Of a DNA stretch of 64,000 bases, positions 31,279 through 42,036 are shown piece after piece. The DNA is taken from the NCBI GenBank assembly GCA_032768795.1, contig CP136491.1, forward strand, positions 868,001-932,000, given 5' to 3'. Each line of letters starts with the position of its first letter. Position 1 is the stretch's first letter. Source of the stretch: Tremella fuciformis. Taxonomy: Eukaryota > Basidiomycota > Tremellomycetes > Tremellales > Tremellaceae. Made by a program: the position numbers and the translations under genes. The notes below the pieces were generated by a model, which was not told where the DNA came from, made no database searches, and saw only the letters and a list, made by a program, of their open reading frames with translations.

Positions 31279-31870
31279 GATAACACTCAATTTATCAGCT
31301 TCTGACCATGCCTGTGCTGCCCATGCCCCAAGTACGATATCTGCGTCCCTTTTGCAGTCACTGACAGTCCACACTGTGTTTTCCATATGAAGTATCATTG
31401 CTCACGTCATTGCAGGATGCATCACTTGAGTAGAACGCCAGAGAGGCTGTTTGGTATTCCAGTAGACCTGAGGTCCGAGTGATCCCCGGCGCACGGATTG
31501 CGGAGACGACAGCGTTAGTACAGACCGAGTCGGTCCCTGTGCTTCGTGTCACCTTTGTGACTCCAGCAGTGGTTGATATATCCAATACGGTGCTCGCGTA
31601 TCACACCGAAGGGGACCAATCTCATGATTTCGCCAATCTTGACGAAGTATGAAATATCGAGATTGCGAACTGATATTATGCAATGGTACGGAATTCGCGA
31701 TACTGTTTGGAATGATACGCTGGGTTCGGGAGACCTTTCATGGGAATCACATAAGGCTAGAAAAGCTCTCCGAGTACAAAAGCATGGGGCAAGCAAGCGA
31801 GCCCACTCCACTGCGCCCACTTTGTAGAGCAACCTCACCTGGCCCCTGCTAACTGACTCTTGCCTGAACT
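31279..31870. other. spacer between copies D and E
   Basis: About 590 bp without a supported exon or repeat. Confidence 0.4.
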
Positions 31871-32773
31871 ATGTCGGTCTGCGAGGCTGAATGCCCTCCA
31901 CAGTCCTCTGTGGAATGCGATAGTGCTGCGGGCATGCCCACCCATCTAGATGGACGAGCTTTGGCTGACCTGCAGCACACGGATTGGTGGACTGGAAGGG
32001 AAAACCCATTAGTTTCCCCGAGAACGCCTCAAGTCGATTTCAATCCGCTTACCATGTTGCCAAATTCGTCATCGATTGGGAAATGCTCACACACGGGACT
32101 GTCGTGACTCAAAAACTTCGCCGGGCTGCGCGCCGGACGTATCGCTATGCCAGTAAGATCTTTTCTCACTCTGTCTTTGGAAGCTGCTCTGGCGATTTCC
32201 AGAGCACCGAGTTTCTGAATGACGCAAGAGAAAAATTCCGGTCGGCGATCGCTGCACTAACCTACTACATGTCAGGTTATCCAGAGTTCGGCTATCATAC
32301 TAGATTCAAGTCCGTCTTGACCAACTGCTTAGCCCTATACGTAGATCTAGAGCCGGAGAAGTGCCTCGATCGCTGCACCACAGAACATGACGCCGAGATC
32401 GGTGCTATTGCTACTGTCGCTCAGATGATTGTAGATGGCGCCCATTCGCAGTGCCCTCGAATGGAGGGCGGGCTGATGCGGCTGCGAGAAGAGTTTATCC
32501 AGCCGGTGTTGGAACAAGCGACCGAGTACGATAAACGTGGGTTTATTGAATGAGTACGGTTAAAAGCATACGTGAGACAGGCTAACGATCGTAGGATCAG
32601 GTCAGACAACAGCTCGTGAGGCAGTCATCAGCTTCTACGAGACTCTGTGGGAGGTTTTTCCCCAAAGCCAAATCAAAATCAACGACCAGACGATGGATTA
32701 CACATGGGATCTTGAATATCAGTTTTTGATTACATCGCCTTCTCTGAGCAAGGCCGACACGTCTCCAGATTGA
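31871..32773 (+). CDS. tandem orphan family, copy E
   Basis: Exons 31871..31922, 31976..32536 and 32595..32773 join to 263 residues; both introns are phase 1. The short exon 1 is MSVCEAECPPQSSVECD. Exon 2 opens HGLVDWKGKPISFPENAS and continues AYHVAKFVIDWEM, nearly collinear with copy C. It contains KIFSHSVFGSCSG at the FG core. Exon 3 begins QTTAREAVISFYETLWEVFP with the invariant Trp, very like copy C's GFYKTLW. No signal peptide or known domain is visible. The donor of intron 1 (GTGCTG) is weak and chosen for phase and length. Confidence 0.72.
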
Positions 32774-33399
32774 CTGCCAAGGCCCAAGACGTACTCACAA
32801 TGAGAGTTCTCTCTTATGGAACGGCCTAGACCGTTTCTTCTCATCTTCTGTACATGTGATTTCGTTCCACTGTACTTTCGTTCTCGCCTTGTCCCTTGTA
32901 GAATGATTTGCCCTGCCCTCCCGCCTTGCCCAATGAACATTTCCCGTGGATGCATGTTACCTTCTTCCCCACGCATGACACCCGTAGTCTGTCTCAAGGT
33001 CATGCACACTTCCTGGCCGTCCAACCTCTCCAGGCACGCACACTTCACACCACGCCCATTTCAGCGCACGGAGCATGTCGGGCTGATCAGTGTCCTTCTA
33101 GAAGACCGCGCCGGACGAAGGGACGCATCTCTCTTTGTTCCTGGTCGTCGATGCAGAGTCGGGCTTATCGATGTTCATTGAAACATGGGACATGACGCCA
33201 TGGACAAGGCGCTGCTTAAAGGAGGCCAGCCCGCGATCCTTTGACCGAAACATGAGGGGGGCTTCATTGCCGGCTTCCACCCGCACTTGTCGAGGTGATA
33301 ATACAGGTCGGGGCTTTCTGCCCCTCCGTATCGTCTCAAAGCCCCTGATCGCCCTCAACCGCTGACGATCAAGCGATCAATACTCGCAGTCCTGACAAA
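32774..33399. other. spacer between copies E and F
   Basis: About 630 bp, pyrimidine-rich on the plus strand from 32820 to 33060. No exon is supported. Confidence 0.4.
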
Positions 33400-34252
33400 A
33401 TGCCCTCGCGCTACGTCCTAAGCCGAGATCGATCCGCAGTAGACGAAGACTCCCGAGCAAGTGAGTGCACAGCGGGTTCAACTGAACACTGCAGAGTGCC
33501 AAGTCAAGGCTGAAGATGTAGCTAGGCAGCTGAACCACTCCAATGGCACAGCGCTAGAAATTGCGCCAGGCGCAAGTACCGAGACGCAAGCCGTGATCAT
33601 CGCCACCAAACTCGCGTCTGACCTGATGGAAGCCGGCACGTACGTGAGGAGAAACGACCGTCGCGTCCTGGAAAAGGGCGTGAAGACGGTAGTGGAGATG
33701 ATCAACAGCTGGGCATTCGGGATGCGCACGACTGAAGACCCGCTGACGTGCGCTGCACGACGACAGACTGCGGTGCAAGATGCCGTCTCTGACATCGCGT
33801 CTTACATGGCCGACGAGGATTTCAAGGCCTGGACGCAGCGGGCGACGTTCTTCTCTACTTGCCGCACCATGGCGGAACTGATGAGGGCTGACGGCGGCTT
33901 CAACCCCTCCTTGAGACCGCTGAAGGGCAGACACTCGAAGCAGGGATACACCACGAGTGTGAACTTTTCCCGTGTGGCCGAGAGCCTTGCTGAAGAGCTA
34001 AACGAGCAGTCGGTCCAAGAGGAAGTGGCCAAACCGGTCATACAGGCTGGCTATCAGTTCATGTGTCGTGAGTCTTCCCTTGGCATTAAGCCGCCCTCTT
34101 CTGACCGGATAGATGGGTATGGTCATGCACACTTGTTGACGGAATTGTCGGCGTACTGGAAGGGGCCTTTCAGCGAAGCGCTGACCAATATCCAGCGATT
34201 GCAATATGAAGAGCAGATCCAAGAGGGCGACGACGAGCCAGAGGAGTGCTGA
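33400..34252 (+). CDS. tandem orphan family, copy F
   Basis: Exons 33400..33460, 33504..34067 and 34113..34252 join to 254 residues with two phase-1 introns (43 and 45 nt). Exon 1 is MPSRYVLSRDRSAVDEDSRA. Exon 2 has HSNGTALEIAPGASTETQ, MINSWAFGMRTTED (the FG core) and FFSTCRTMAELM, which parallels FWDTCQAFWEML of copy B and YYRNCRALDEAI of copy A. Exon 3 carries the Trp (LLTELSAYWKGPF) and a very acidic end (EEQIQEGDDEPEEC). It lies 44 bp from the convergent Mrp51 gene and closes the array. Function unknown. Confidence 0.72.
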
Positions 34253-34296
34253 TTTGCAAGGGTATATCGTTGAGGTCATATGCATGTGATGCTGAA

Positions 34297-35601
34297 TTAT
34301 GGCTGCGCGCCCAGAGCCTTCCGGCCCATCTTGGCGAGCAGGTCACTGACACGTCGTGACTCCTCCTGGTGATTCTTCGCCGCGAGCTCCCTCTCTTCTC
34401 GCCGAAGCGCCTCGGTGGCGGCTCCTCGGACCCTGTCTGACCTCCTCTGGCCGAGACCCATGAACCCAGCCGATGGGGATACGGGCGGTTCGCGGCCGAC
34501 CCACTCCCTGCTTCCCAGATCTTCCGCCGACGGCTTCGTCTCCTCCACTTTAATGTCGAAGCGGAATGTGTCCATGGGTCGGGGCAAGCTTGCGCTATCT
34601 GGTCCTCGGGAATCGTACCGTCGCAGAGCCGCCACATCCCTCTGTCCTACAATTGATGGGGGCGCAGATATTTTTGCAGCGAGGACGCCGAATCTACCGA
34701 CACCTTTGGCCGTGTCGGCGCGCGAGAAGTCGGTCTCAGACAGTCGCTCGCCTTTGTCACGTATACTGGCTGCCGGGCGCTGCATCGTAGCTGTGACGCC
34801 ACCCAGGCCGACCGTCCATGCGTTGTTGGTCTGCGCTGTATAGTAGCCATTTCGTTTCGCCTGACTCAAGGCTCGTCCGACGCGGGACAGCTGGGGGTCG
34901 GCTCGTGCGGTCAAGGGTGATGTGCGGGAGTACTGCAGGCCATGTCGGCCGTGCGGGTTGGGCGCTATGCTGTCGCTGGTCGAGGCCTCGAGCCGGGCGT
35001 TGGCAAGTCGCGCCTGGTACTCTATCGGATCCGTATCCACCACTCGATCGTTCGTGGCGAGACTGACGACGGTGCGATCCTCGTCCAGGGCCAGAGCCGC
35101 ACGGGCGTTCTGGTGCATCGACGCGACCTTCCACTCTCCAAAGTCTTTCCTGGCGGCGCGGATGCTCTCGAGATACCGCTCAAACTCGCGGGGCGTCATG
35201 GCGTCCACGTCTGCGACCCACTGCTTCGCCTTCCCCTTGCGCGCAGTGTCCGAGCGGAACTCGTCATCATCCATCTCCTCCGAGCTTCTGCGGAAGGCTT
35301 GCAGTGGCGGGGCCCGTTGAGGGAGAGGCTCTTGCTCGCCGACCCAAGGGATGCCCCCTTGGCCCCATGCCTCCATGAACCGGGCTTCTTTCTCAGCGGA
35401 CCGCCAGTCGGACTGGACGACCTTGCCAGCGTCGAGCTTGGAGACGGAGATGTTCTTGGGGCCTTTCTTGCGATGGATCGGGTATTTGAGGCCCCAGTCG
35501 CCGTACTTGGACACGGACGACTGGGATGAGGTGTAGACGCGCTGGATGGCTGGGTCGTGCGAGGCGAACGCGGAGCGCCGGAGGAGCTGGGGGAAGGACA
35601 T
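34297..35601 (-). CDS. MRP51: mitochondrial small-subunit ribosomal protein Mrp51-like
   Basis: A component of the mitochondrial ribosome small subunit, needed for mitochondrial translation. I chose ATG 35601 (MSFPQLLRRSAFASHDPAI) because it begins the conserved N-terminus and a basic targeting-like stretch; an upstream in-frame extension is less likely. The motif SSQSSVSKYGDWGLKYPIHR, then KKGPKNISVSKLDAG, is the family hallmark. The single exon encodes 434 residues and ends KMGRKALGAQP. The central and C-terminal parts are polar and less conserved. The gene is convergent with copy F. Confidence 0.85.
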   Translation of the reverse strand: MSFPQLLRRSAFASHDPAIQRVYTSSQSSVSKYGDWGLKYPIHRKKGPKNISVSKLDAGKVVQSDWRSAEKEARFMEAWGQGGIPWVGEQEPLPQRAPPLQAFRRSSEEMDDDEFRSDTARKGKAKQWVADVDAMTPREFERYLESIRAARKDFGEWKVASMHQNARAALALDEDRTVVSLATNDRVVDTDPIEYQARLANARLEASTSDSIAPNPHGRHGLQYSRTSPLTARADPQLSRVGRALSQAKRNGYYTAQTNNAWTVGLGGVTATMQRPAASIRDKGERLSETDFSRADTAKGVGRFGVLAAKISAPPSIVGQRDVAALRRYDSRGPDSASLPRPMDTFRFDIKVEETKPSAEDLGSREWVGREPPVSPSAGFMGLGQRRSDRVRGAATEALRREERELAAKNHQEESRRVSDLLAKMGRKALGAQP

Positions 35602-36348
35602 GGCGCGGAAGGGGAGGATAACGGAGAGTCGGGGATGTGAAACTGAGGAGGGCCGATGGGCAAGAGATGCTCTGTTGCCCAACGATCCAATGAACAGCAC
35701 AACCTCGTATAGCGAAAGAAGGCAGAGATGCTTGGACATTTCGTCGCCCAGGAGTCTTGGGATAAAATTGAGAAAGCCCCTGCGATTAATTCAGTCGCAC
35801 CTCAAAACTCCTTTCAAGCCCATCTGATCTCTCTTCAATCACAAATACCATGGCGCCCGAATTCCTCGTTGGATCGCTAGCACCGCCCCCGCCCCGGCCA
35901 GCCGCAAGGAGGGCAGGGGAGGGGTCGTGAGCTGCCCCGACCTTCAGAGGCCAGACAAGACGCCTCGAATGACCATCAGGTCGCTTGATTAAAACAACTT
36001 CGTGGAGCGCTCGCAATGAGGCGGAGTCACCTATGAGCGACTACATACTACTTCATATACGACCAGCCTTGGCCCCTCTAGAACGCTTGTGCTGCGTGCA
36101 TGCATATGCGAGTGCGCTGGACGAGCTTACTCTGCCGTGAACGGGTGTTCGTGCGCCGAGGGTGAACGTAATTGTGGCACCTCAGCGAGTGTGGCGGAAA
36201 TTTCCCATCCCACTCTTCTCTATCCTTTCGTTGACATGCTACACATGATTGCATTTGAACATGGTCATTGTTCTCGGAGAGGTTTCGTATGGATTGGCTA
36301 TAGTCTAAACAGGCCTCCTCTATGCACCCGCGCTGCATCTTGTCCCAC
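35602..36348. other. intergenic, upstream of Mrp51
   Basis: About 750 bp between the Mrp51 start and the stop of the MFS gene (both minus strand). No exon is supported. Confidence 0.45.
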
Positions 36349-38227
36349 TTAGGCCGCCACGACCGGTCCCTCGCGGACAGGCATCTTGTACTGCCTGTAC
36401 CAAACGACGAAGATGAGGCCGGTCGCCAGGATGTAGGCGGACGAGAAGAGGTAGCCGTTGCGTGAGCCGTCCCAGCTGTCCGCAGGCACGGAGCCAAGAC
36501 CCTGCTGTACGGCAATACCGATCACACCGCCGACTTGGAAGATAATGTTGGCGAACGAGCCACCTGACCGTCAGAGTTGCTTTTCCTTCGCTTCTTTCGA
36601 CTCACCGACGCCTGCAAACTCCAATGGAAAAGCAGTTATCAAACTTGTGTTCATTCTGGCTCCGTCAGCACGCTGCATGCATGCCCGAGAGTGTGGGAAG
36701 ACTCACCCAATGAAGACCAACATGCCGCCGGCGGTACCGATGATGGAACCGGGGAAAATGAACTTCCAGTAATCCTTGCCGGCACCGCCGTTGGAGAACG
36801 CGAACAGCATCGAGCCCGCAAAGCAGAGAGCAGAAGAGACGGGCTGGACATAGCGAGGCCGAGTGATCAACCAAGGCATGGCCTGGGAGGCGGTACCGAC
36901 GACCAAAGCGGTGATACCCATAGGCAGGAGCTTGACGGCGGAGAGGATGGCGCTGTTGCCAAGCTCGACCTGGAACCAGGTGGCAAGACGCAGCTGGGCA
37001 GTGGCGAACCAGAGGAAGATGGCCGATGCCTGAAGGATGAGGGGGAAAATGTTGGGGAAGTGCCAGATGTCGTGAGGCAGGAGCGAGTAGCCGCGGGGCA
37101 GCCACAGCTCGTAGACGATGAAGATGGGGAGGAGGACGATGGAAATGACGAGCGGGGCGATGAAGTTGGCCGACTTCCAGCCGATGATAGGGGCCTGGGT
37201 GAAGCCGAGGATAAACATGATCAGGCAGGCGATCAGGATGAAGACGCCGACGAGGTCCATGCGCTTCCACTTCTCGGCCCCGGGGAGGTCCTCGGCAACG
37301 GCTGTGGTCTTGGGCATGAGGAACCAGGCTGCCGCGGCAAAGGGCGCAATGATAATGGTGATGAAGCGGAAGTACCACCTCCAGCTGGCGAGGAGGAAGA
37401 CACCGGCGAGGACGAGGGCGATGGTGTTGGCGAGGGCACCGGCCATACCGAAGAGCGCGAGCTTCTTGGCCTGATCCGCTGGGTCGGGATACATCTGGAT
37501 GATCATGTTGATTGACGAAGGAATGGTGAGCACCGCGAGAAGGGCGGAAATGGCTCGGAGGACGAAGAAGGCATATTGGTTCTTCATGAACGAGATGATG
37601 AGGTAGAAGATGGCAATGCCAATGAAGCCAAAGGTGTAGATTCGGTGAGGGGGGTAGAGGTCGGCGAGTCGGCCAGCGAACAGGACTATCTGTTAGGTGC
37701 TTTTCTTGGGACACACATGGAGGTACGTACGAGTAGCGGCAAAGCACATCGAGTAGGTACCGAGAATCCAGGCCTCGTTGTTGACCGTAATGCCGAGGTC
37801 TTCGGCGATCGGTGCGGTCATGACGAAGGTAGCGGAGACACCGGCGGCGTCGATGAACCTGGAGTCAGCATCGAGACAGAACAGCTGACTGTGCACGGGT
37901 CACTACTCACATGGAAAGACAGAAGCAGAGGAGCAGGAGATTCTTCCTGCCGTTGGGGAGCGAGGACAGAGCCTCGTCGCGCACATGGTGCTTGGCGATG
38001 CCCTCGGCCTCGAGACGCTTCTCGGTGACGCCGAGGGCGCTCTGGGCGGGAATGTCGAGGCCTTCGCCGACCTGGCCAGCCTTGTTTGTGGCGGTGAGAT
38101 CGGTCAAAGTGTCACCTGGTGTGGGTGCCTCATTGCCGCCGACGGTGAGATCATCGTCGGTGATGGTGTTGGACCGGGATCCGAGACCCAGGTGCTCGCC
38201 TGAGGGCGAGTGTGTTTGAGCCGCCAT
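36349..38227 (-). CDS. MFS transporter, DHA2 family (multidrug-type)
   Basis: A proton-coupled exporter, probably in the plasma membrane. Five exons run from ATG 38227 to TAA 36349. After a polar cytosolic N-terminus of about 120 residues come FIDAAGVSATFVMTAPIAED, AWILGTYSMCFAATLLFAGR and the motif-A loop LFAGRLADLYPPHRI, then 12 or more further helices. Family features include RAISALLAVLTIPSSINMI, WRWYFRFITII and a late GVGGSFANIIFQVGGVIGIA. The four introns are of the usual size and each junction keeps the helix pattern. The protein ends YRQYKMPVREGPVVAA. It differs from the MFS gene at 3-5 kb, so the two are not a recent duplication. Substrate unknown. Confidence 0.87.
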
Positions 38228-39788
38228 GCTTGCGGACGGTACTACGGGAAGGTGTGGTGTGGAGGAAAGCAAGCGCGACGGGTGTGGCGCGGTGGTGTTC
38301 GAAAGTAGAAGAGGTTAAAGATATTATACGCAAAGAAAGACCGCCGCCCTCGACGTGTGTGAGCGGCTGGGTGTGAGACGTGTGTGGCGAGTAGGGCTGG
38401 GGATGATGACCAGAAGCGATCCTACCTCGCGGTATATATGTGTTTCTGTTTGGCGGCAAGGCCGAGCTCGGGGAGATCGTTCGAAGAAAGGAGGGCGACT
38501 CGACGCCCGGCAGGACCCATCAAGCCCGGCGGCCATGGCGTCTTGACGCTCGGAGCCGCACGGTAGCGCCTCGCGCTAGCCTTGGCAAAACTGGTTGACT
38601 GGACACGTTTCCAAGCTATTACCCCCAATGGGGCATGGGGCGAGCGATGGGAGGGCCGAAGCGCCGAAATCAGAGGGGGACCAGCGGCGCGTGTCATTCG
38701 CAGCTTACAAAGCCCCGAAAGGGCTGACCTTCGGCCATGCATCTGCAGCATTGTGAAGGTGAGAAAAAAGGAAAGCTCTGCCTCGGCGTCCCGGGCTGAA
38801 CCACACGATGGCAAAGCAAAAGCTGCGATTACACAGGTGACGAGCAACTCGGTGTCGGCGATCGGATTTCAGGGCAACAGGCGGCTCGAAAAAAATTTAC
38901 CCATCAATCGGTGGAGGCTCGAGCGCAGGGCGCAAGAGTCCTTTGGGCCCTGACGCCGACCATCGGTGTTGGGCCCTGAGGTATCGGGCGGGTCGTTGCT
39001 TCTAATGAGATCCCCGTCAACCTAATCATCCTCCAAGGACGGGCGTTGCGATGCGGCTCTCATCAACGACCATCACGGCGGCCTCTTCTAGCGCACCGCG
39101 GCGTACCGTGGCTGCACGCGGGTGGGGGGATTGTCACGACGATCAAGCCCAACGGTCGTAACCAAGAAGCAACTGTGCCTCCACCGATCCGTCCAAGCGC
39201 TAAAGACTCGAGTCAGGGCTGCGAGCTCCGGTGCTAACCGTTCCCAACCTCGGTTCTCGCTTGATTTCTAAGCACGTGACTGTACTTTTCGATGGCCGTC
39301 GGCCTCGCAATACTTGGCAGCCTCGGTCAGTCGAGACATCTTCTCACTCATGCGACTCGGTCGATGCATCTGATAAAGCACGTCGGCCCCGATCTCGCAT
39401 CTGCTTATCGACTCGAGGCGCGACCGACGGGCTGAACGGGGTGACTCGGACACCTCTAGCTGATTAAGAGCGAGCGCTCGTGGGGAGTCTACTCGGGGCG
39501 TGGAGAGACCAGCCCGAGTCGCAAATGCACACAGCGTCCAGTCACTCGAGTAGCACTTCGGGTGGTCGAGACACCAACCGGCAAGGAGCTAGCTTCTTCT
39601 ACCCACCATGTCGTACAGGTCGCGCGACGCGACCATGTCCAGTGAGGCGGACCGGTGACTAGTGCCACGAACGATGCTCACTGACGTCACCTCCACTCCA
39701 TGTCTCCACCCTCTCCACCCATCCTGACCAGACATACGCGCAGCAACACCTGACCGTCTACTCATCGCCTCCTGTCCAACACTTCAAA
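38228..39788. promoter_or_regulatory. long divergent promoter region
   Basis: 1.56 kb between the head-to-head MFS and DUF726 genes. It has several GTGTGTG tracts close to the MFS start (38340-38400) and otherwise no coding signal. The length suggests regulated expression of the transporter. Confidence 0.45.
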
Positions 39789-42036
39789 ATGGGCGAGAAG
39801 CAAGACCTGCCGAAGCCACCAGAGCCACTTGCTTCGCCGATCCGGCTGCTCGTCGCCCTCGGCGGCCTTTGTGCGACACTCCACCCCGCCCATCCGATCA
39901 AGGCGGAGAAATGGTTCTCCCAAGCCTCGCACGCATGGCTCGAAGCGGTGCTCAAGCTGCTCGAGATCAAGTCGGGTCAGCTACCACCGCAGATCGAGCC
40001 CGACTCGGTGCGCGCTTCTGCGCAGGACCAGAACGACGACTGGACACCCGAGGAGAAGACGCGCATTGCGGGCGTGCTGGTGGAGGCATCACTGGCAGTG
40101 GAGGCAAATGCGGCCAAGGCGAAGAAAGAAGAGGCTCTGCGATACACGCCGATAGCCAAAGCGCTGAGCCATCGGACGCTGTGGCTGCTTGGCCTGGATG
40201 CGGGCAGGCTGCTGGCTGAGGCGGAGAAGAACCTCTCCCATACCCTGTTCAATGCGCTCAAGGCGTCCGAGGAGGAAAAGCACAAGTCGGAAGAGGTCGA
40301 AAAGGTCAGGCAGGCGAGGTCGCAAGGATGGGGCGGGTCCCTGGGACGGCACTTGGGTGAGATACCCCCTAGGGTCCTTTGGGTCCGCAGCTCACTCCAG
40401 CGACTGGCGCGGGTGTCATTGCCGGTGGCGTACTTATTGGTGTGACCGGAGGGCTTGCTGCGCCCGCCATCGCGGCAGTCCTTGCGCCGCTCGGTATTGG
40501 TGGTCTCATTGGCGGTGCTGCAGCGCCAGTCGTGCTTGGCACACTGTTTGGCGTTGGAGGTGGCGGTCTGGCTGGGCGGCGAGTGCGCGAGCGATGGAAG
40601 GGCGTAGAGGAGTTCAGCTTTGTCGAAGTGGGAGACGGGACAAGGGCCACACGAGAGGAGATTGAAGATCTGAATGAAGCAAGGCAAAAGGCGGAGATGC
40701 GCAAGGCCAGGGTGAAGGAAGGGCAGCCAGGATCGCCTATGGCCGCTTTGCATGCACCCCAAGCGGCTGAGAAGAGCGGAGAAGACAAGTCTGCAGCTGC
40801 CGAGACAGCCGCAACGGATGCCAAGATCGATGACGCTTCCGCAGCCAAGGCTGTCGAAGAGGGCAGAGGTGATCTGGAAGATCAGCTCCTCAAGCTCTCC
40901 CTTGAAGCCGGTACGAGGGGATCCGTCAGCGACCCCATGAGGACCTCGACAGACAGCGTGCGACCGTCCTTGGATCATGCAGCCGAAGAGAAGGAGTTGG
41001 CCGAAGCAAAGAAGCCACCTAGTCTGACTGTCAGTGACTTTTGGCGGAGTCTTGGTTTGCGCTGAGTCGCAGGCGACAATCGTCGTGCCTGGTCTTCTAA
41101 CGGTGTCCAGAACAGAGGCAATCACTGCATGGCGAGCGATATGTTCCGCCCGAGCAGCTCGAGCGACATTCGCAGTCCGCGAGAAGCATACCGGCGACGC
41201 TTCAGCCACGGACGACCAAGCCCTGGAGCTGAACGGTCTCAAAGACGGCCGCGATGTCTACCTTTTACGCTTCGAAAGTGCGACGATGCTCAAGACTGGG
41301 CGGTGAGTGATACTTTACGCCTTCTATGAGGGGCTGATCAACCAGGGACATTGACTTTTGGATCGAGTCCAAGCTGAAAGCCAAGATCAAGTCGGAAATC
41401 ATCAAGCGCACGATACTCAACGCCTACTTTGCCGCGGTCTCGTTGCCCTTGTGAGTATGCTCATGACTTTTGTGAGGTGAGCTGACCGCCAGGACCGCGT
41501 ACAGCATGGCCACCATGTCGTTGGACAACACGTGGATGCAGGCTGTGGACAGGGCGAAGAAAGCGGGCAAGCTGCTCGGGGAGGTGCTGGAGAAACGCGT
41601 GCAGGGTGAACGACCGGTGGTGCTCATCGGCTCCTCCCTTGGTGCCTTGACGATTCAATACGCCCTGCTACACCTCGCCTCTCTGCCCCCGCCAACGGGG
41701 TCAAGCTCGTCAGCCCCACTAGCTGTAGAGTCGGCTTTCCTCATCTCCCTGCCCTCGGCGCCCACCGAAGAAGAGTGGGCCAAGTGCCGGAGCGTCGTCG
41801 CCCGGCGTCTCGTCAACGCGTGGACCGAGTCCGATCTGGTGCTTGCCGGCGTGGTACGGCTGCATGAAGTACTGTCTCGCGCTGCGACACTGAGCAACGG
41901 CGTCAAGGTCGCCGGTCTGGGTCTCGTCGGCAAGCCCGGAGTCGAGGACGTGGATGTGAGCCAGGTCGTCAGGGGTCATATGGAGCTGCAAGCCAAAATG
42001 GCGGACATCCTGCGTGTGATCGACGTGGACCGGTAG
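39789..42036 (+). CDS. DUF726 / TMCO4-like membrane-associated alpha/beta hydrolase
   Basis: A conserved eukaryotic family (human TMCO4; yeast YFL034W/Mil1) with a hydrophobic membrane segment and a serine-hydrolase-like fold. ATG 39789 begins MGEKQDLPKPPEPLASPIRL. A helical N-terminal half is followed by the Gly/Ala-rich membrane region AGVIAGGVLIGVTGGLAAPA and GIGGLIGGAAAPVVLGTLFG. The C-terminal part has KDGRDVYLLRFESATMLKTG, LNAYFAAVSLPLTAYSMATM, and VVLIGSSLGALTIQYAL, where GSSLG is the nucleophile elbow. At least four introns are needed. The stretch 41090-41240 may hold an extra intron, because its translation is weakly family-like. Biochemical activity is not established for the family. 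Confidence 0.85.

Noticed and set aside
36577..37515. Acidic Asp/Glu-rich plus-strand frame over the second MFS gene
   Set aside because: Antisense shadow of hydrophobic transporter helices; no start context or family match.
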